Source of the DNA: Chitinophagaceae bacterium UBA3961
GTDB lineage: Bacteria; Bacteroidota; Bacteroidia; Chitinophagales; Chitinophagaceae
NCBI GenBank assembly: GCA_002385265.1
Contig: DGDD01000225.1
Location: forward strand, 1 to 7,820
Length of the DNA stretch: 7,820 bases
Reading direction: 5' to 3'
The position numbers and the translations under genes are program-made. Each line of letters opens with the position of its first letter. Position 1 is the stretch's first letter. This document shows, piece after piece, positions 1-6,589 of the stretch. The notes beneath the pieces were generated by a model, which was given only the letters and a program-made list of their open reading frames with translations, ran no database searches and was not told the DNA's origin.

Positions 1-267
1 CTCCATCATACTACTATGATAAAACCAAGCCACTAGAAAGCCTACGCCACTGCAAATTGAAATAGCAGATGCTAATACTGCCAGTAAGAGTGCGGTATTG
101 AATCCTGATTTCAAAGAGTTTTTATAAAGCCCCACTAGAACGGAAGTTGCAAGTATACCGCTGGTTGTAAGCAATGCAATCACTAGTAGAAAAAACATAC
201 CAAAGACAATGGTGGCCAAAAACCCAATTGCCAAACAAAGAAGTATGAATATGAAGAATAATGCCAT
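1..267 (-). CDS. Hypothetical multi-pass membrane protein (3' end outside window)
   Basis: I translated this frame by hand from the ATG at 267. It stays open for 89 codons to the left edge, so the C-terminus is missing. The product is almost entirely hydrophobic, with probable membrane segments at residues 2-23, 25-46 and 58-81. The second and third are separated by a short polar stretch containing YKNSLKSGFN. I recognise no family motif. Its ATG lies only 2 nt after the stop codon of the preceding membrane-protein gene (sequence TAGTAATG), which indicates co-transcription and probably translational coupling. The function is unknown; it could be a partner subunit of the upstream protein, but that is inference from spacing alone. 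The reading frame is secure, the exact start somewhat less so because no ribosome binding site is evident. Confidence 0.6.
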   Translation of the reverse strand, partial: MALFFIFILLCLAIGFLATIVFGMFFLLVIALLTTSGILATSVLVGLYKNSLKSGFNTALLLAVLASAISICSGVGFLVAWFYHSSMME

Positions 268-269
268 TA

Positions 270-776
270 CTAACCCATTATTAATTTTATAAATAAGCCT
301 GTTACAAAGGAGCACACTGCTAGTATCATTACTTTGTACCTTGTAATATCAGTTATTTTTAAAAAAATCCAGTTTTTCTTATTCAGCCCAAAAGTAATAA
401 CAGTTACATTTAAACAAAGAACAACTATTACATAGAATAGAGCTGCTGAATTGCCTTGGTATCCATGATTTAAAAAGGGGTTGAGTACCTGAACGCCAAA
501 AATATGAGCTTGACAAAGTATAGCGGCAACGAGTCCAGCGGCTTTGTTAAAGAATAAAAAAACTAGCCATACTAATTGCGAACAATCAATTAGTAGTGCA
601 ATGTGATACCAAGAAAAGGTTTTCATGTTTTCTTGATATAACGGGTCAATAAAGAAGGCGTAATAAGATAGAATGATTACAATACCTATTAATGTATAAG
701 CTACTTTGGTTACCGTAAGTGTAGCTGGTGGCTTGAGTGTCTGTCTTGACTCAAATTCGGTTAGAATATCCGTCAT
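270..776 (-). CDS. Hypothetical integral membrane protein, 168 aa
   Basis: The ATG start at 776 gives a 168-residue protein with a polar N-terminal tail of about 23 residues (MTDILTEFESRQ...). Five probable membrane helices follow, at about residues 24-43, 57-76, 79-99, 110-130 and 148-167. Polar loops include DPLYQEN (44-50), NPFLNHGYQGNS (99-110) and NKKNW (132-136). I find no catalytic or transporter signature and do not recognise the family. The start is supported by a TATATTTG box ending 17 nt upstream of the ATG, the usual short leader in Bacteroidota. The next gene begins 2 nt after this stop, so the two probably form one transcript. Function is unknown; a small inner-membrane protein is all the sequence supports. 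Confidence 0.75.
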   Translation of the reverse strand: MTDILTEFESRQTLKPPATLTVTKVAYTLIGIVIILSYYAFFIDPLYQENMKTFSWYHIALLIDCSQLVWLVFLFFNKAAGLVAAILCQAHIFGVQVLNPFLNHGYQGNSAALFYVIVVLCLNVTVITFGLNKKNWIFLKITDITRYKVMILAVCSFVTGLFIKLIMG

Positions 777-793
777 TGTGAGATATTAACTTC

Positions 794-801
794 CAAATAT
801 A
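794..801 (-). promoter_or_regulatory. Candidate Bacteroidota -7 promoter box for the 168-aa membrane protein
   Basis: On the minus strand this reads TATATTTG, an exact match to the TAnnTTTG consensus of the Bacteroidota housekeeping sigma factor. It sits 17 nt before the ATG at 776, predicting a leader of roughly a dozen bases. No clear TTG element is visible 17-23 nt upstream, so the call rests on the -7 box and its position. Confidence 0.45.
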
Positions 802-840
802 CGGGTTTTCTAGCCTATCTTAATTAGGTGTGTGATTGCA

Positions 841-1305
841 CTAACTGGTGAATTCCAGATCGCGTTCTTTCAGCTCTTGGAGAATAAATGACTTGCGAGG
901 ATATAAGAAAATACTCAACGATAATTGTAAAATAAAAATGATGAGAAATACTTTACTGTAGGTTGCTAAAAATAGAGCCGCAGTCACTAAAAGAGAGAAT
1001 AAATTCCAAATCGTTCGTTTTTTCGAATAACTAATATAAGCTTCGAACTTCTTGGAGTCGTCTTTGGTTTGAATAATTTTTTCGAGTTCCTTTTTGCTGA
1101 ATCTTGAATAAAGAAAAGTGGCCGCAAAAAGGATGATGATCATATTGGTGTTGTCTAAGAACTGACGTGGCACATAACCAATCGGATTATTCTTACTATA
1201 AAATACATACGCCACCAAGCCGCCGAAAAAAACCGCAGCACCTACATAATAGTAGAAGTATTTCTTTAGCGGTCTTAAATCAAATAGGCGCACATCCAAA
1301 CCCAT
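841..1305 (-). CDS. Hypothetical four-helix membrane protein, 154 aa
   Basis: I chose the ATG at 1305 (MGLDVRLFDLRPLKKYF...), giving 154 residues. The frame can be extended to a TTG at 1356, but that adds 17 residues across what looks like promoter DNA. Probable membrane helices lie at residues 17-36, 54-67, 99-115 and 117-134. Between the second and third is a charged cytoplasmic-looking loop (SKKELEKIIQTKDDSKKFEAY, 70-90). The C-terminal tail is basic then acidic (YPRKSFILQELKERDLEFTS). Two helices, a charged linker and two more helices is a common layout for small hypothetical proteins of this phylum, but I cannot name the family. It is separated from nagA (109 bp) and from the next membrane-protein gene (64 bp), and each gap has a promoter candidate, so it may be a single-gene transcript. 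Confidence 0.7.
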   Translation of the reverse strand: MGLDVRLFDLRPLKKYFYYYVGAAVFFGGLVAYVFYSKNNPIGYVPRQFLDNTNMIIILFAATFLYSRFSKKELEKIIQTKDDSKKFEAYISYSKKRTIWNLFSLLVTAALFLATYSKVFLIIFILQLSLSIFLYPRKSFILQELKERDLEFTS

Positions 1306-1307
1306 AC

Positions 1308-1322
1308 TTGCAAAGTTTGCAA
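1308..1322. promoter_or_regulatory. Perfect palindrome, candidate operator
   Basis: The sequence TTGCAAA-G-TTTGCAA is a perfect inverted repeat with 7-bp arms around one central base. It begins 2 bp upstream of the ATG at 1305 and directly abuts the candidate -7 box at 1323-1329, so it covers the expected transcription start. A further copy of the half-site TTGCAAA lies at 1346-1352 in the -33 region, 30 bp away in the same orientation. This placement is classic for a repressor operator, but the regulator is unknown and no regulator gene is adjacent. Confidence 0.4.
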
Positions 1323-1352
1323 CAAAATAGCAAATGAACCTTGTATTTGCAA
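1323..1352 (-). promoter_or_regulatory. Candidate promoter (-33 TTG and -7 TATTTTG) for the 154-aa membrane protein
   Basis: On the minus strand a TTG at 1352-1350 is followed after exactly 20 nt by TATTTTG at 1329-1323. The second element is one base shorter than the TAnnTTTG consensus, but the TTG spacing is right for Bacteroidota. The distance to the ATG at 1305 (17 intervening bases) matches the leader lengths inferred for the 168-aa gene and for thiL. This supports the ATG start over the upstream TTG codon. Confidence 0.4.
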
Positions 1353-1361
1353 GCAAGGGAC

Positions 1362-1379
1362 GCCAGCAATGGCTTTTTT
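1362..1379 (+). terminator. Short hairpin plus T-tract, terminator-like on the + strand
   Basis: GCCA-GCAA-TGGC is followed directly by TTTTTT: a 4-bp stem with a GNRA-type tetraloop and a six-T tail. The T-tract follows the hairpin only on the plus strand, whereas all genes here are on the minus strand. It would therefore act on antisense transcription entering from the membrane-protein gene, if it acts at all. The stem is short, so this is a weak call. Confidence 0.25.
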
Positions 1380-1414
1380 AGCTTAGTTTTAATATACTGA
1401 TGAGTAGTTGTAAA

Positions 1415-2494
1415 TCAAGCAGATAGGTCAAATTTCACTAGTTCCGACTTTACTCCTTTTTCGAAACGTCCTAAGCCCGCTTTGTTAAACAATGAGGCGG
1501 GATAACTGGTTGCCATACGAAGACTCTCTTCAATGGATATATTCAAGTGTTTGATTCCGTTTTCTACTGATTGTAACATCGTTAATGCTGACCCCGACAA
1601 AGTGCCATCGGGTAGGGCATAATGATCACCTTTGAATAAGTGTTTGTAACTGCCTTCCTCGGCATGTGTTACTGCATCGGTAATATAAAACAAACGATCG
1701 CCCATTATCTTTTTAGCAACGCGCGCCGCAGCGAAATCAACATGGATTCCATCGCATACTAAGCTGCACTTGACTGTTGGGTGATCGAATAAGGCACCAA
1801 CTACACCCGGTGCTCTGTGTTGTAAGCCAGACATCGCATTGAACAAATGGGTACCAACAGGAATTCCATTATTAAATGCTTGTGTTGCTTCTTCATAGCT
1901 GGCATTGCTGTGCCCTAGTGAAACCAATACTCCGTTTTTTTGAAGTAATTCAACGATGGTAAAGTCGAAGCATTCAGGCGCCAATGTCATCATTCGAAAA
2001 GCCTTACCACCTGCTTCCAATAGCGATAACACTTCTTCAATGGTTGGTTTCTTGATGTATTCCAGAATGTGCGCACCTCTTTTAGCCGGATTTAAGTAAG
2101 GACCTTCTAAGTGAAGACCCAATAAGCCTTTTCCGCCTTTCTGCCAATATGCATATACCGCTTTAAAACCTTCATAAAATATTTTCACATCATTCGTTGC
2201 CAATGTAATCAAGAAATGAGTGGCTCCGCCGGCTTTGCAATATTCGTAAGTATGTTCAATGGTTTCAACGGTTGGCTCATCGCTGAACATTTTACCATTG
2301 CCGCCATAGATTTGAATGTCAATTAATCCAGGACTAATATATTGTCCATTCAAATCAACAATCGAGTATTCTTCGGGTACTTCATCATCTGAAACAATAC
2401 CAACAAAAGTTTCATCGTCGGCTATTAATAGTGCTTTGTTGTGATGAAGGGTTAGTCCATCGAAAATAGGTCCGTTTAGATAAGCTGTTGGCAT
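1415..2494 (-). CDS. nagA: N-acetylglucosamine-6-phosphate deacetylase
   Basis: This 359-residue cytoplasmic enzyme hydrolyses GlcNAc-6-phosphate to glucosamine-6-phosphate and acetate, the entry step of amino-sugar and cell-wall recycling. It shows the amidohydrolase TIM-barrel landmarks in order: GLIDIQIYGGNG at 56-67, GLHLEGPYLNP at 126-136 with metal ligand Glu130, VSLGHSNASY at 191-200 with His195, GTHLFNAM at 214-221 with His216, and HRAPG at 226-230. Then come CDGIHVDF at 247-254 (His251, substrate site) and FYITDAV at 269-275 with catalytic Asp273. The first strand has no HxH pair, as in E. coli NagA, which suggests a single-metal enzyme. It is a little shorter than many homologues but not truncated. 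It starts 12 bp after the omega-amidase stop codon, so the two are probably co-transcribed. No nagB is in the window. Confidence 0.95.
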   Translation of the reverse strand: MPTAYLNGPIFDGLTLHHNKALLIADDETFVGIVSDDEVPEEYSIVDLNGQYISPGLIDIQIYGGNGKMFSDEPTVETIEHTYEYCKAGGATHFLITLATNDVKIFYEGFKAVYAYWQKGGKGLLGLHLEGPYLNPAKRGAHILEYIKKPTIEEVLSLLEAGGKAFRMMTLAPECFDFTIVELLQKNGVLVSLGHSNASYEEATQAFNNGIPVGTHLFNAMSGLQHRAPGVVGALFDHPTVKCSLVCDGIHVDFAAARVAKKIMGDRLFYITDAVTHAEEGSYKHLFKGDHYALPDGTLSGSALTMLQSVENGIKHLNISIEESLRMATSYPASLFNKAGLGRFEKGVKSELVKFDLSA

Positions 2495-2506
2495 GGCAAT
2501 CTTTAC

Positions 2507-3301
2507 TTAAAGTAGAATATTAAAATCATCTGCATCTTTCAGAAAGGGAAGTTTTTCTCGAATGCTTGCAAGATGCTCTTTTGTGATGGTTATAGTTTGA
2601 ACAAATTCTTCTTGAACTTTTGTATACAATACTTCACCGAGTGGGTCTACCACCATGCTATCGCCACTATGCGCAATGTTGTTTCCGTCTAATCCAACTC
2701 GATTTACACCTACCACATAACATTGATTTTCGATGGCTCTTGCTTGCAGCAGTGTTTTCCAGGCATGGTTTCTACGCTCAGGCCAATTGGCTACATAAAT
2801 TATTAAGTCGTATTCAGCAGCTTCATCTTCTACTGCTTGTTGACGACTCCATACAGGGAAGCGCAAATCGTAACATACTAAAAGAAGAATTTTCCATCCT
2901 TTAACAGAAGCAATGAGGCGTTTATCACCGCGACTGTAATGTTGGTCTTCATTGGCATATGCAAAAAGATGTCGTTTGTCGTACTGCCCTATTTGTCCAT
3001 TAGGCAGTACCCAAAGCAAGCGATTGTAATAGTTCCCCTCTTCTTCAATAATGACACTGCCGGTAAGTACAATGCGTTTGCCAGCGGCCATTTTTCTCAT
3101 CCAGTTAACAGTGGGTCCGTCCATTTTCTCAGCCAGTAGTTCAGGCTTCATGCTGAACCCGGTGGAAAACATCTCCGGGAGTACCACAATTTCAGCCTGT
3201 TCTTTTAGTTCAGAAATCAATTGTTCAAAATGAGCAAGATTTGCGTCCTTGTTTTCCCAAACCAAATTGGATTGTAGTAATGTTATTTTGAGAGAAGACA
3301 T
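2507..3301 (-). CDS. Omega-amidase, carbon-nitrogen hydrolase family (YafV/Nit2-like)
   Basis: The 264-residue product is a nitrilase-superfamily amidase of full family length. The catalytic triad is visible as Glu43 (VVLPEMFSTGFSM), Lys109 (YDKRHLF) and Cys143 (VCYDLRFPVW); Glu118 matches the accessory glutamate after the lysine. The GFSM and CYDLRFPVW signatures point to the YafV group rather than to true nitrilases or NAD synthetase. That group hydrolyses 2-oxoglutaramate and 2-oxosuccinamate, the keto products left when glutamine or asparagine acts as amino donor in transamination, for example in methionine salvage. There is no signal peptide, so it is cytoplasmic. nagA follows after 12 bp, a likely operon; the functional link could be recovery of ammonia or carbon skeletons, but that is speculation. 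The exact substrate cannot be read from the sequence. Confidence 0.9.
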   Translation of the reverse strand: MSSLKITLLQSNLVWENKDANLAHFEQLISELKEQAEIVVLPEMFSTGFSMKPELLAEKMDGPTVNWMRKMAAGKRIVLTGSVIIEEEGNYYNRLLWVLPNGQIGQYDKRHLFAYANEDQHYSRGDKRLIASVKGWKILLLVCYDLRFPVWSRQQAVEDEAAEYDLIIYVANWPERRNHAWKTLLQARAIENQCYVVGVNRVGLDGNNIAHSGDSMVVDPLGEVLYTKVQEEFVQTITITKEHLASIREKLPFLKDADDFNILL

Positions 3302-3410
3302 GGTGTGTTTGGTGAGAATGATATGAACAGCAAATTAATCAATAATCAGGGCATTAGAAAAAGAAACTCTGAGACGAATGCCTAATAACCCAAAGCCTAA
3401 AACCTCAATT
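3302..3410 (-). other. 109-bp spacer between S41 peptidase and omega-amidase genes
   Basis: No gene is supported here. On the minus strand a TTAATTTG (3338-3331) is one base off the TAnnTTTG box and lies 29 nt before the amidase ATG, but no TTG element is placed correctly upstream of it. Just after the S41 stop there is a short imperfect direct repeat (TTTTAGGC then TTATTAGGC). No convincing terminator hairpin is visible, so read-through from thiL and the peptidase gene into the amidase and nagA remains possible. Confidence 0.25.
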
Positions 3411-4901
3411 CTATTTGTTTCTCTTCGACAATATCAAATTCCTTACAGCATTCACTCTTGGATCACCTGCTTGATGCATTTGAGAGCTATTGAAAGGCAA
3501 GCTGATATCGGGTACAACACCTTGTCCTAATAATTTTGGATCATTGTCCATCACCAAATGGAATAGGGGAAGTCGAAAATACAGTTTGGAGTTGGGGAGT
3601 TTAACATCCGGGATCATCCAAGCGCTGTTTCCATACGCACCACCGCCAGTGGTTTCCCCTATCAATGTAATATTAGATTGGCCTTGAACCTTTCTCGCGA
3701 AAATAGTAGTAGCAGAAAAAGAATTTCCTCCAATTAGAATATAAATATTGCCTTTGAAGTGATGTTTTGTTTTAGGATGATAAACATGACGTTCAAAAAA
3801 TCCGAAATGATATTTTCCGTCTGAAGCTTTGTGTGTGATAAGAAGCAAACCCAAGCGATACCAAAAAAACCTTCTGATATGTTTACTGTATTCACCATTT
3901 CTAGCCACAGCATATAAAGTGTCGGCGATTTTGAACGGCTTATCTATTATATACTGAGTAAGCAATGTTGAAAGCCCCGCATCGCCACCTCCATTTGATC
4001 GAACGTCAATCACGAGGTCTTGTATGCCTCTTTCATCTAGTACTTTGAATGATTCTTTAAAGAAGGAACGAAGGCTATTGCCTTTTGCAAAACTGTTAAT
4101 GGTAAGATAACCGGTTTTCAGGCTGGTGTCAATTTGAAGGTTTCTTATTCCGTTTAATGGCGGGAGGTTTCTTTGTCCCGCGCCTGCAGGCGGTCTTCTG
4201 TTCTGTGCAACGCCGGTATCCAGTTTCGGATCATACCAAGGAACTTCAACGCGGTGTTCTACTTTGTTTGCGTCCAAATATTGAACCGAGAAGCTTGGTT
4301 TCAATCCATATACTTGTTTATATAAGGAGCCGAAGTTCCCTCTAGAGCTCAATTGTTGGTATTTTCCATTTAACGCTGCGCCATCCGTTACCAAATAATG
4401 GAAGAATGTATCGATCAATTGCTTCGATGATTTGCCATCAATGGCTGTAATAATGGTTCCTCTTTTGATGTATTTATCTGAACGATGTAGATTGTTCAAA
4501 ACCACCAAGCTGTCGCCCCATGCTTTAATGCTGAAAGGAAATACAGGTATATTGGCTGTGTCGAGATAATTGCTGTAATTGTTTGAATAACGAATAGCCG
4601 TATGGCCACAATGAAGTTTTTCAATTACATAGGTAAGTATCTTTTTGAATTCTACTTCTGTTAACGAATCTTTAAGTTTAGCATGTGCTTCGTTGAAATA
4701 GTAATCCATGCTATCTTTTGGAGTAAACCAATAAATGCTGGGATGAAAATTTTCTAAAACACCTCGAAATACTTTGAAATCTTTTTCTAGTTTTTCGGGT
4801 GCAATTTTATTGGTGGGGGAATAGGGCAGCATTTTACTGCTGCTGCAAGACTGCAGCAACAATATGCCAATACCTATCCAAAAAGCACGATTCAAGCTCA
4901 T
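3411..4901 (-). CDS. S41-family peptidase, lipoprotein
   Basis: This 496-residue protein begins with a lipoprotein signal (MSLNRAFWIGIGILLLQSC) ending at Cys19. The following SSSK lacks the acidic cluster used for surface export in Bacteroidota, so a periplasm-facing anchor is likely. A helical N-terminal region (33-110) contains LHCGHT (96-101). A PDZ-like segment follows at about 117-220 (RGTIITAIDGKSSKQLID). The S41 core spans about 262-470: YLTINSF, LVIDVRSNGGG (296-306), the serine loop GGNSFSATTIFA (391-402, nucleophile probably Ser396) and LIGETTGGGAYG (413-424). The lysine of C-terminal processing proteases (GxxTxGKG) is absent; GETTGGG resembles the IRBP/tricorn-like branch. An insertion with aromatic and basic residues lies at 339-382. 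The ATG is 12 bp after thiL, suggesting co-transcription without an obvious metabolic link. The substrate is unknown. Confidence 0.88.
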   Translation of the reverse strand: MSLNRAFWIGIGILLLQSCSSSKMLPYSPTNKIAPEKLEKDFKVFRGVLENFHPSIYWFTPKDSMDYYFNEAHAKLKDSLTEVEFKKILTYVIEKLHCGHTAIRYSNNYSNYLDTANIPVFPFSIKAWGDSLVVLNNLHRSDKYIKRGTIITAIDGKSSKQLIDTFFHYLVTDGAALNGKYQQLSSRGNFGSLYKQVYGLKPSFSVQYLDANKVEHRVEVPWYDPKLDTGVAQNRRPPAGAGQRNLPPLNGIRNLQIDTSLKTGYLTINSFAKGNSLRSFFKESFKVLDERGIQDLVIDVRSNGGGDAGLSTLLTQYIIDKPFKIADTLYAVARNGEYSKHIRRFFWYRLGLLLITHKASDGKYHFGFFERHVYHPKTKHHFKGNIYILIGGNSFSATTIFARKVQGQSNITLIGETTGGGAYGNSAWMIPDVKLPNSKLYFRLPLFHLVMDNDPKLLGQGVVPDISLPFNSSQMHQAGDPRVNAVRNLILSKRNK

Positions 4902-4913
4902 TAAAAAAGCAGG

Positions 4914-5945
4914 TTATTTCTTGAAAGCATTCCAGCCTTGTGCAGTGATAGCGTGTTTGTTACCGCCCTTGGTAATAATGTGGGCACCTTCCGATGCTTC
5001 TGTCATGTAACCAATAACACTGATCTGCTCATTTAGAACGAGCTTTTCATATTCAGATTGTGGAATGGTGAAAACCAATTCATAATCTTCGCCTCCACTT
5101 AATGCGCAGGCTGTGGGGTCTATTTCAAACTTATAGGCAGCGGCTTTAGAAGCTTCTGATACAGGTATTTTTTCTTCGTATAACACGCATCCTAAACCGC
5201 TTTTTTCACATATGTGAAGGATCTCAGAACTTAATCCATCGCTCACATCCATCATCGCAGTCGGCTTTATTTCTTTGTCTTCAAAGAAGGCTACGATATC
5301 TTTTCTTGCTTCCGGTTTTAGCAGTCTACCAATTACATAACTCTCTCCCTCTAAATCGGGCTGAACCTTAGGGTTTTCCAAATAAATTCTTTTCTCTCTT
5401 TCAAGGAAAAGCAATCCAATATAGGCTCCACCGAGATCCCCACTTACACATAGAAGATCGCCTTTTTTAGCGCCGCTTCGAGTAACATATTGATCGGGGC
5501 TCACCTCGCCAATAGCGGTAACAGAAATGATAAACCCTTTTTGCGAAGTACTTGTGTCGCCACCAATTAAATCAACATTGTATTCTTCGCATGCAGCATA
5601 AACTCCATCGTAGAATTCGTCAAGGGCTTCAACACTAAATCGATTGCTGATACCAATAGACAAGGTGATTTGAGTAGGGGTGGCGTTCATAGCGTAGATG
5701 TCACTTACGTTTACTACCACGCTTTTATATCCTAAGTGTTTGAGTGGGGTATAGGCTAGATCGAAATGCACGCCTTCGATTAAAAGATCGGTTGTGATAA
5801 CGGTTTGTTTACCATAATGATCAATCACGGCTGCGTCGTCTCCCACTCCTAAAATAGTAGAGGCGTTTTGAATTTCTATGTTTTTAGTAAGATGTTGGAT
5901 CAATCCAAATTCACCCATGCTGCTGATATCGGTGCGGTTCGACAT
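4914..5945 (-). CDS. thiL: Thiamine-monophosphate kinase
   Basis: ThiL phosphorylates thiamine monophosphate with ATP to give thiamine diphosphate, the last step of the de novo pathway in the cytoplasm. I use the ATG at 5945 (MSNRTDISSMGEFGLI), giving 343 residues; relatives in this phylum start similarly just before an RT-x-IS-x-x-GEFGLI segment. The landmarks are all present: GVGDDAAV (33-40), TTDLLIEGVHF (51-61), VNVSDIYAMNA (78-88), LIGGDTS (126-132), MMDVSDGLSSE (231-241), LSGGEDYELVFT (282-293) and a C-terminal GW (337-338). The acidic residues that bind Mg-ATP are intact. The frame extends to a TTG at 5966, but that TTG lies within the TATTTTTG promoter box. The S41 peptidase gene follows 12 bp downstream. 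No other thiamine genes and no TPP riboswitch are visible nearby. Confidence 0.96.
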   Translation of the reverse strand: MSNRTDISSMGEFGLIQHLTKNIEIQNASTILGVGDDAAVIDHYGKQTVITTDLLIEGVHFDLAYTPLKHLGYKSVVVNVSDIYAMNATPTQITLSIGISNRFSVEALDEFYDGVYAACEEYNVDLIGGDTSTSQKGFIISVTAIGEVSPDQYVTRSGAKKGDLLCVSGDLGGAYIGLLFLEREKRIYLENPKVQPDLEGESYVIGRLLKPEARKDIVAFFEDKEIKPTAMMDVSDGLSSEILHICEKSGLGCVLYEEKIPVSEASKAAAYKFEIDPTACALSGGEDYELVFTIPQSEYEKLVLNEQISVIGYMTEASEGAHIITKGGNKHAITAQGWNAFKK

Positions 5946-5963
5946 ATCTGTTCGAGGTTTCCG

Positions 5964-5971
5964 CAAAAATA
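5964..5971 (-). promoter_or_regulatory. Candidate -7 promoter box for thiL
   Basis: The minus strand reads TATTTTTG, an exact TAnnTTTG match, ending 18 nt before the thiL ATG at 5945. This predicts a very short leader of about a dozen bases. I find no TTG at the expected -33 spacing. The box lies in the 68-bp gap after the response regulator gene, so thiL and the S41 gene probably have their own promoter. Confidence 0.5.
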
Positions 5972-6034
5972 CTGTACTGAGCCGATTTATCGCATTTGAA
6001 AGGAGAATATAATCCTAAAGCAATGTAAATATGT

Positions 6035-6475
6035 TTATGAGCGAGCTAAACCCAATTTACCAAGGAATGATTTTTTTGCTGGCTTTACTTCAATATTTAG
6101 CGTGGCAGTAATTCTATTGATTGTATCACTCAACAGCTCAGGAGTAATTTTTGATTTTACAATATAGTCGAAAGCGCCATGTTTTAAGGCGTTTACTGCG
6201 ATGTCTACTTGCTCTTGTCCGGAGATGAAAACAACGGCAATGTCCTTGTCGAATGCTTTGATGGCTTGTAATACATCCAAACCATTCATTTCATCCATAT
6301 TGTAATCGAGGAAAATGATGTGTGGGCGTTCTATTAAATGGTCGATGCAATCTTTTCCTCCTGTATAGCAGGAAATGTTCTCGGCACCCAATTTCGTAAG
6401 AAATTGTTGGTACAAGTTCAGGCAAAAAATATCATCGTCTACAAGGAACAAACGCAAGTCTTTATTAATCGCCAT
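6035..6475 (-). CDS. Stand-alone response regulator (CheY-like receiver)
   Basis: The 146-residue protein is one receiver domain. Acidic residues Asp13-Asp15 (LVDDD), phospho-acceptor Asp57 (IIFLDYNM), switch residue Ser85 (VVFISGQ) and Lys107 (FDYIVKSK) are all in their canonical places. After the receiver there is only a basic tail of about 25 residues (PAKKSFLGKLGL), with no DNA-binding or enzymatic domain. It must therefore act by protein contact or as a phosphorelay intermediate. The hybrid kinase gene lies 114 bp upstream on the same strand, and the kinase's Hpt-like domain is a plausible phosphodonor. That pairing is inferred from adjacency only. The ATG at 6475 is the natural start; a weak TACATTG box lies 14 nt upstream of it (6490-6496). 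Confidence 0.92.
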   Translation of the reverse strand: MAINKDLRLFLVDDDIFCLNLYQQFLTKLGAENISCYTGGKDCIDHLIERPHIIFLDYNMDEMNGLDVLQAIKAFDKDIAVVFISGQEQVDIAVNALKHGAFDYIVKSKITPELLSDTINRITATLNIEVKPAKKSFLGKLGLARS

Positions 6476-6495
6476 AAAAGGGTATTAATCAATGT

Positions 6496-6529
6496 AAAAT
6501 AAAAGCGGTACCAAGGTTTAACGCCTTTT
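6496..6529 (-). terminator. Imperfect hairpin with T-tract between kinase and response regulator
   Basis: On the minus strand AAAAGGCG pairs with CCGCTTTT, with one bulged base and an unpaired C, around a 13-nt interior, and is followed by ATTTT. This resembles an intrinsic terminator for the kinase transcript. The T-tail reaches a possible -7 box for the response regulator (6490-6496). The stem is imperfect and mostly A-T, so the call is tentative. Confidence 0.25.
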
Positions 6530-6589
6530 AGGTTCTTCTATTGCTACACGTTTGCACTTAGGATGCCAAATGTGTTAATATTCAATGTT

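Noticed and set aside
1306..1356. N-terminal extension of the 154-aa membrane protein from a TTG codon
   Set aside because: The extra 17 codons span the candidate -33/-7 promoter and the palindrome; the ATG at 1305 is better placed.
2620..3233. Open frames on the + strand opposite the omega-amidase gene
   Set aside because: They lie wholly inside a well-supported enzyme gene with intact catalytic residues on the other strand, and their translations show no recognisable features.
5946..6034. TPP riboswitch upstream of thiL
   Set aside because: The gap is too short and lacks the conserved THI-box core such as CTGAGA; a plain short-leader promoter explains it.
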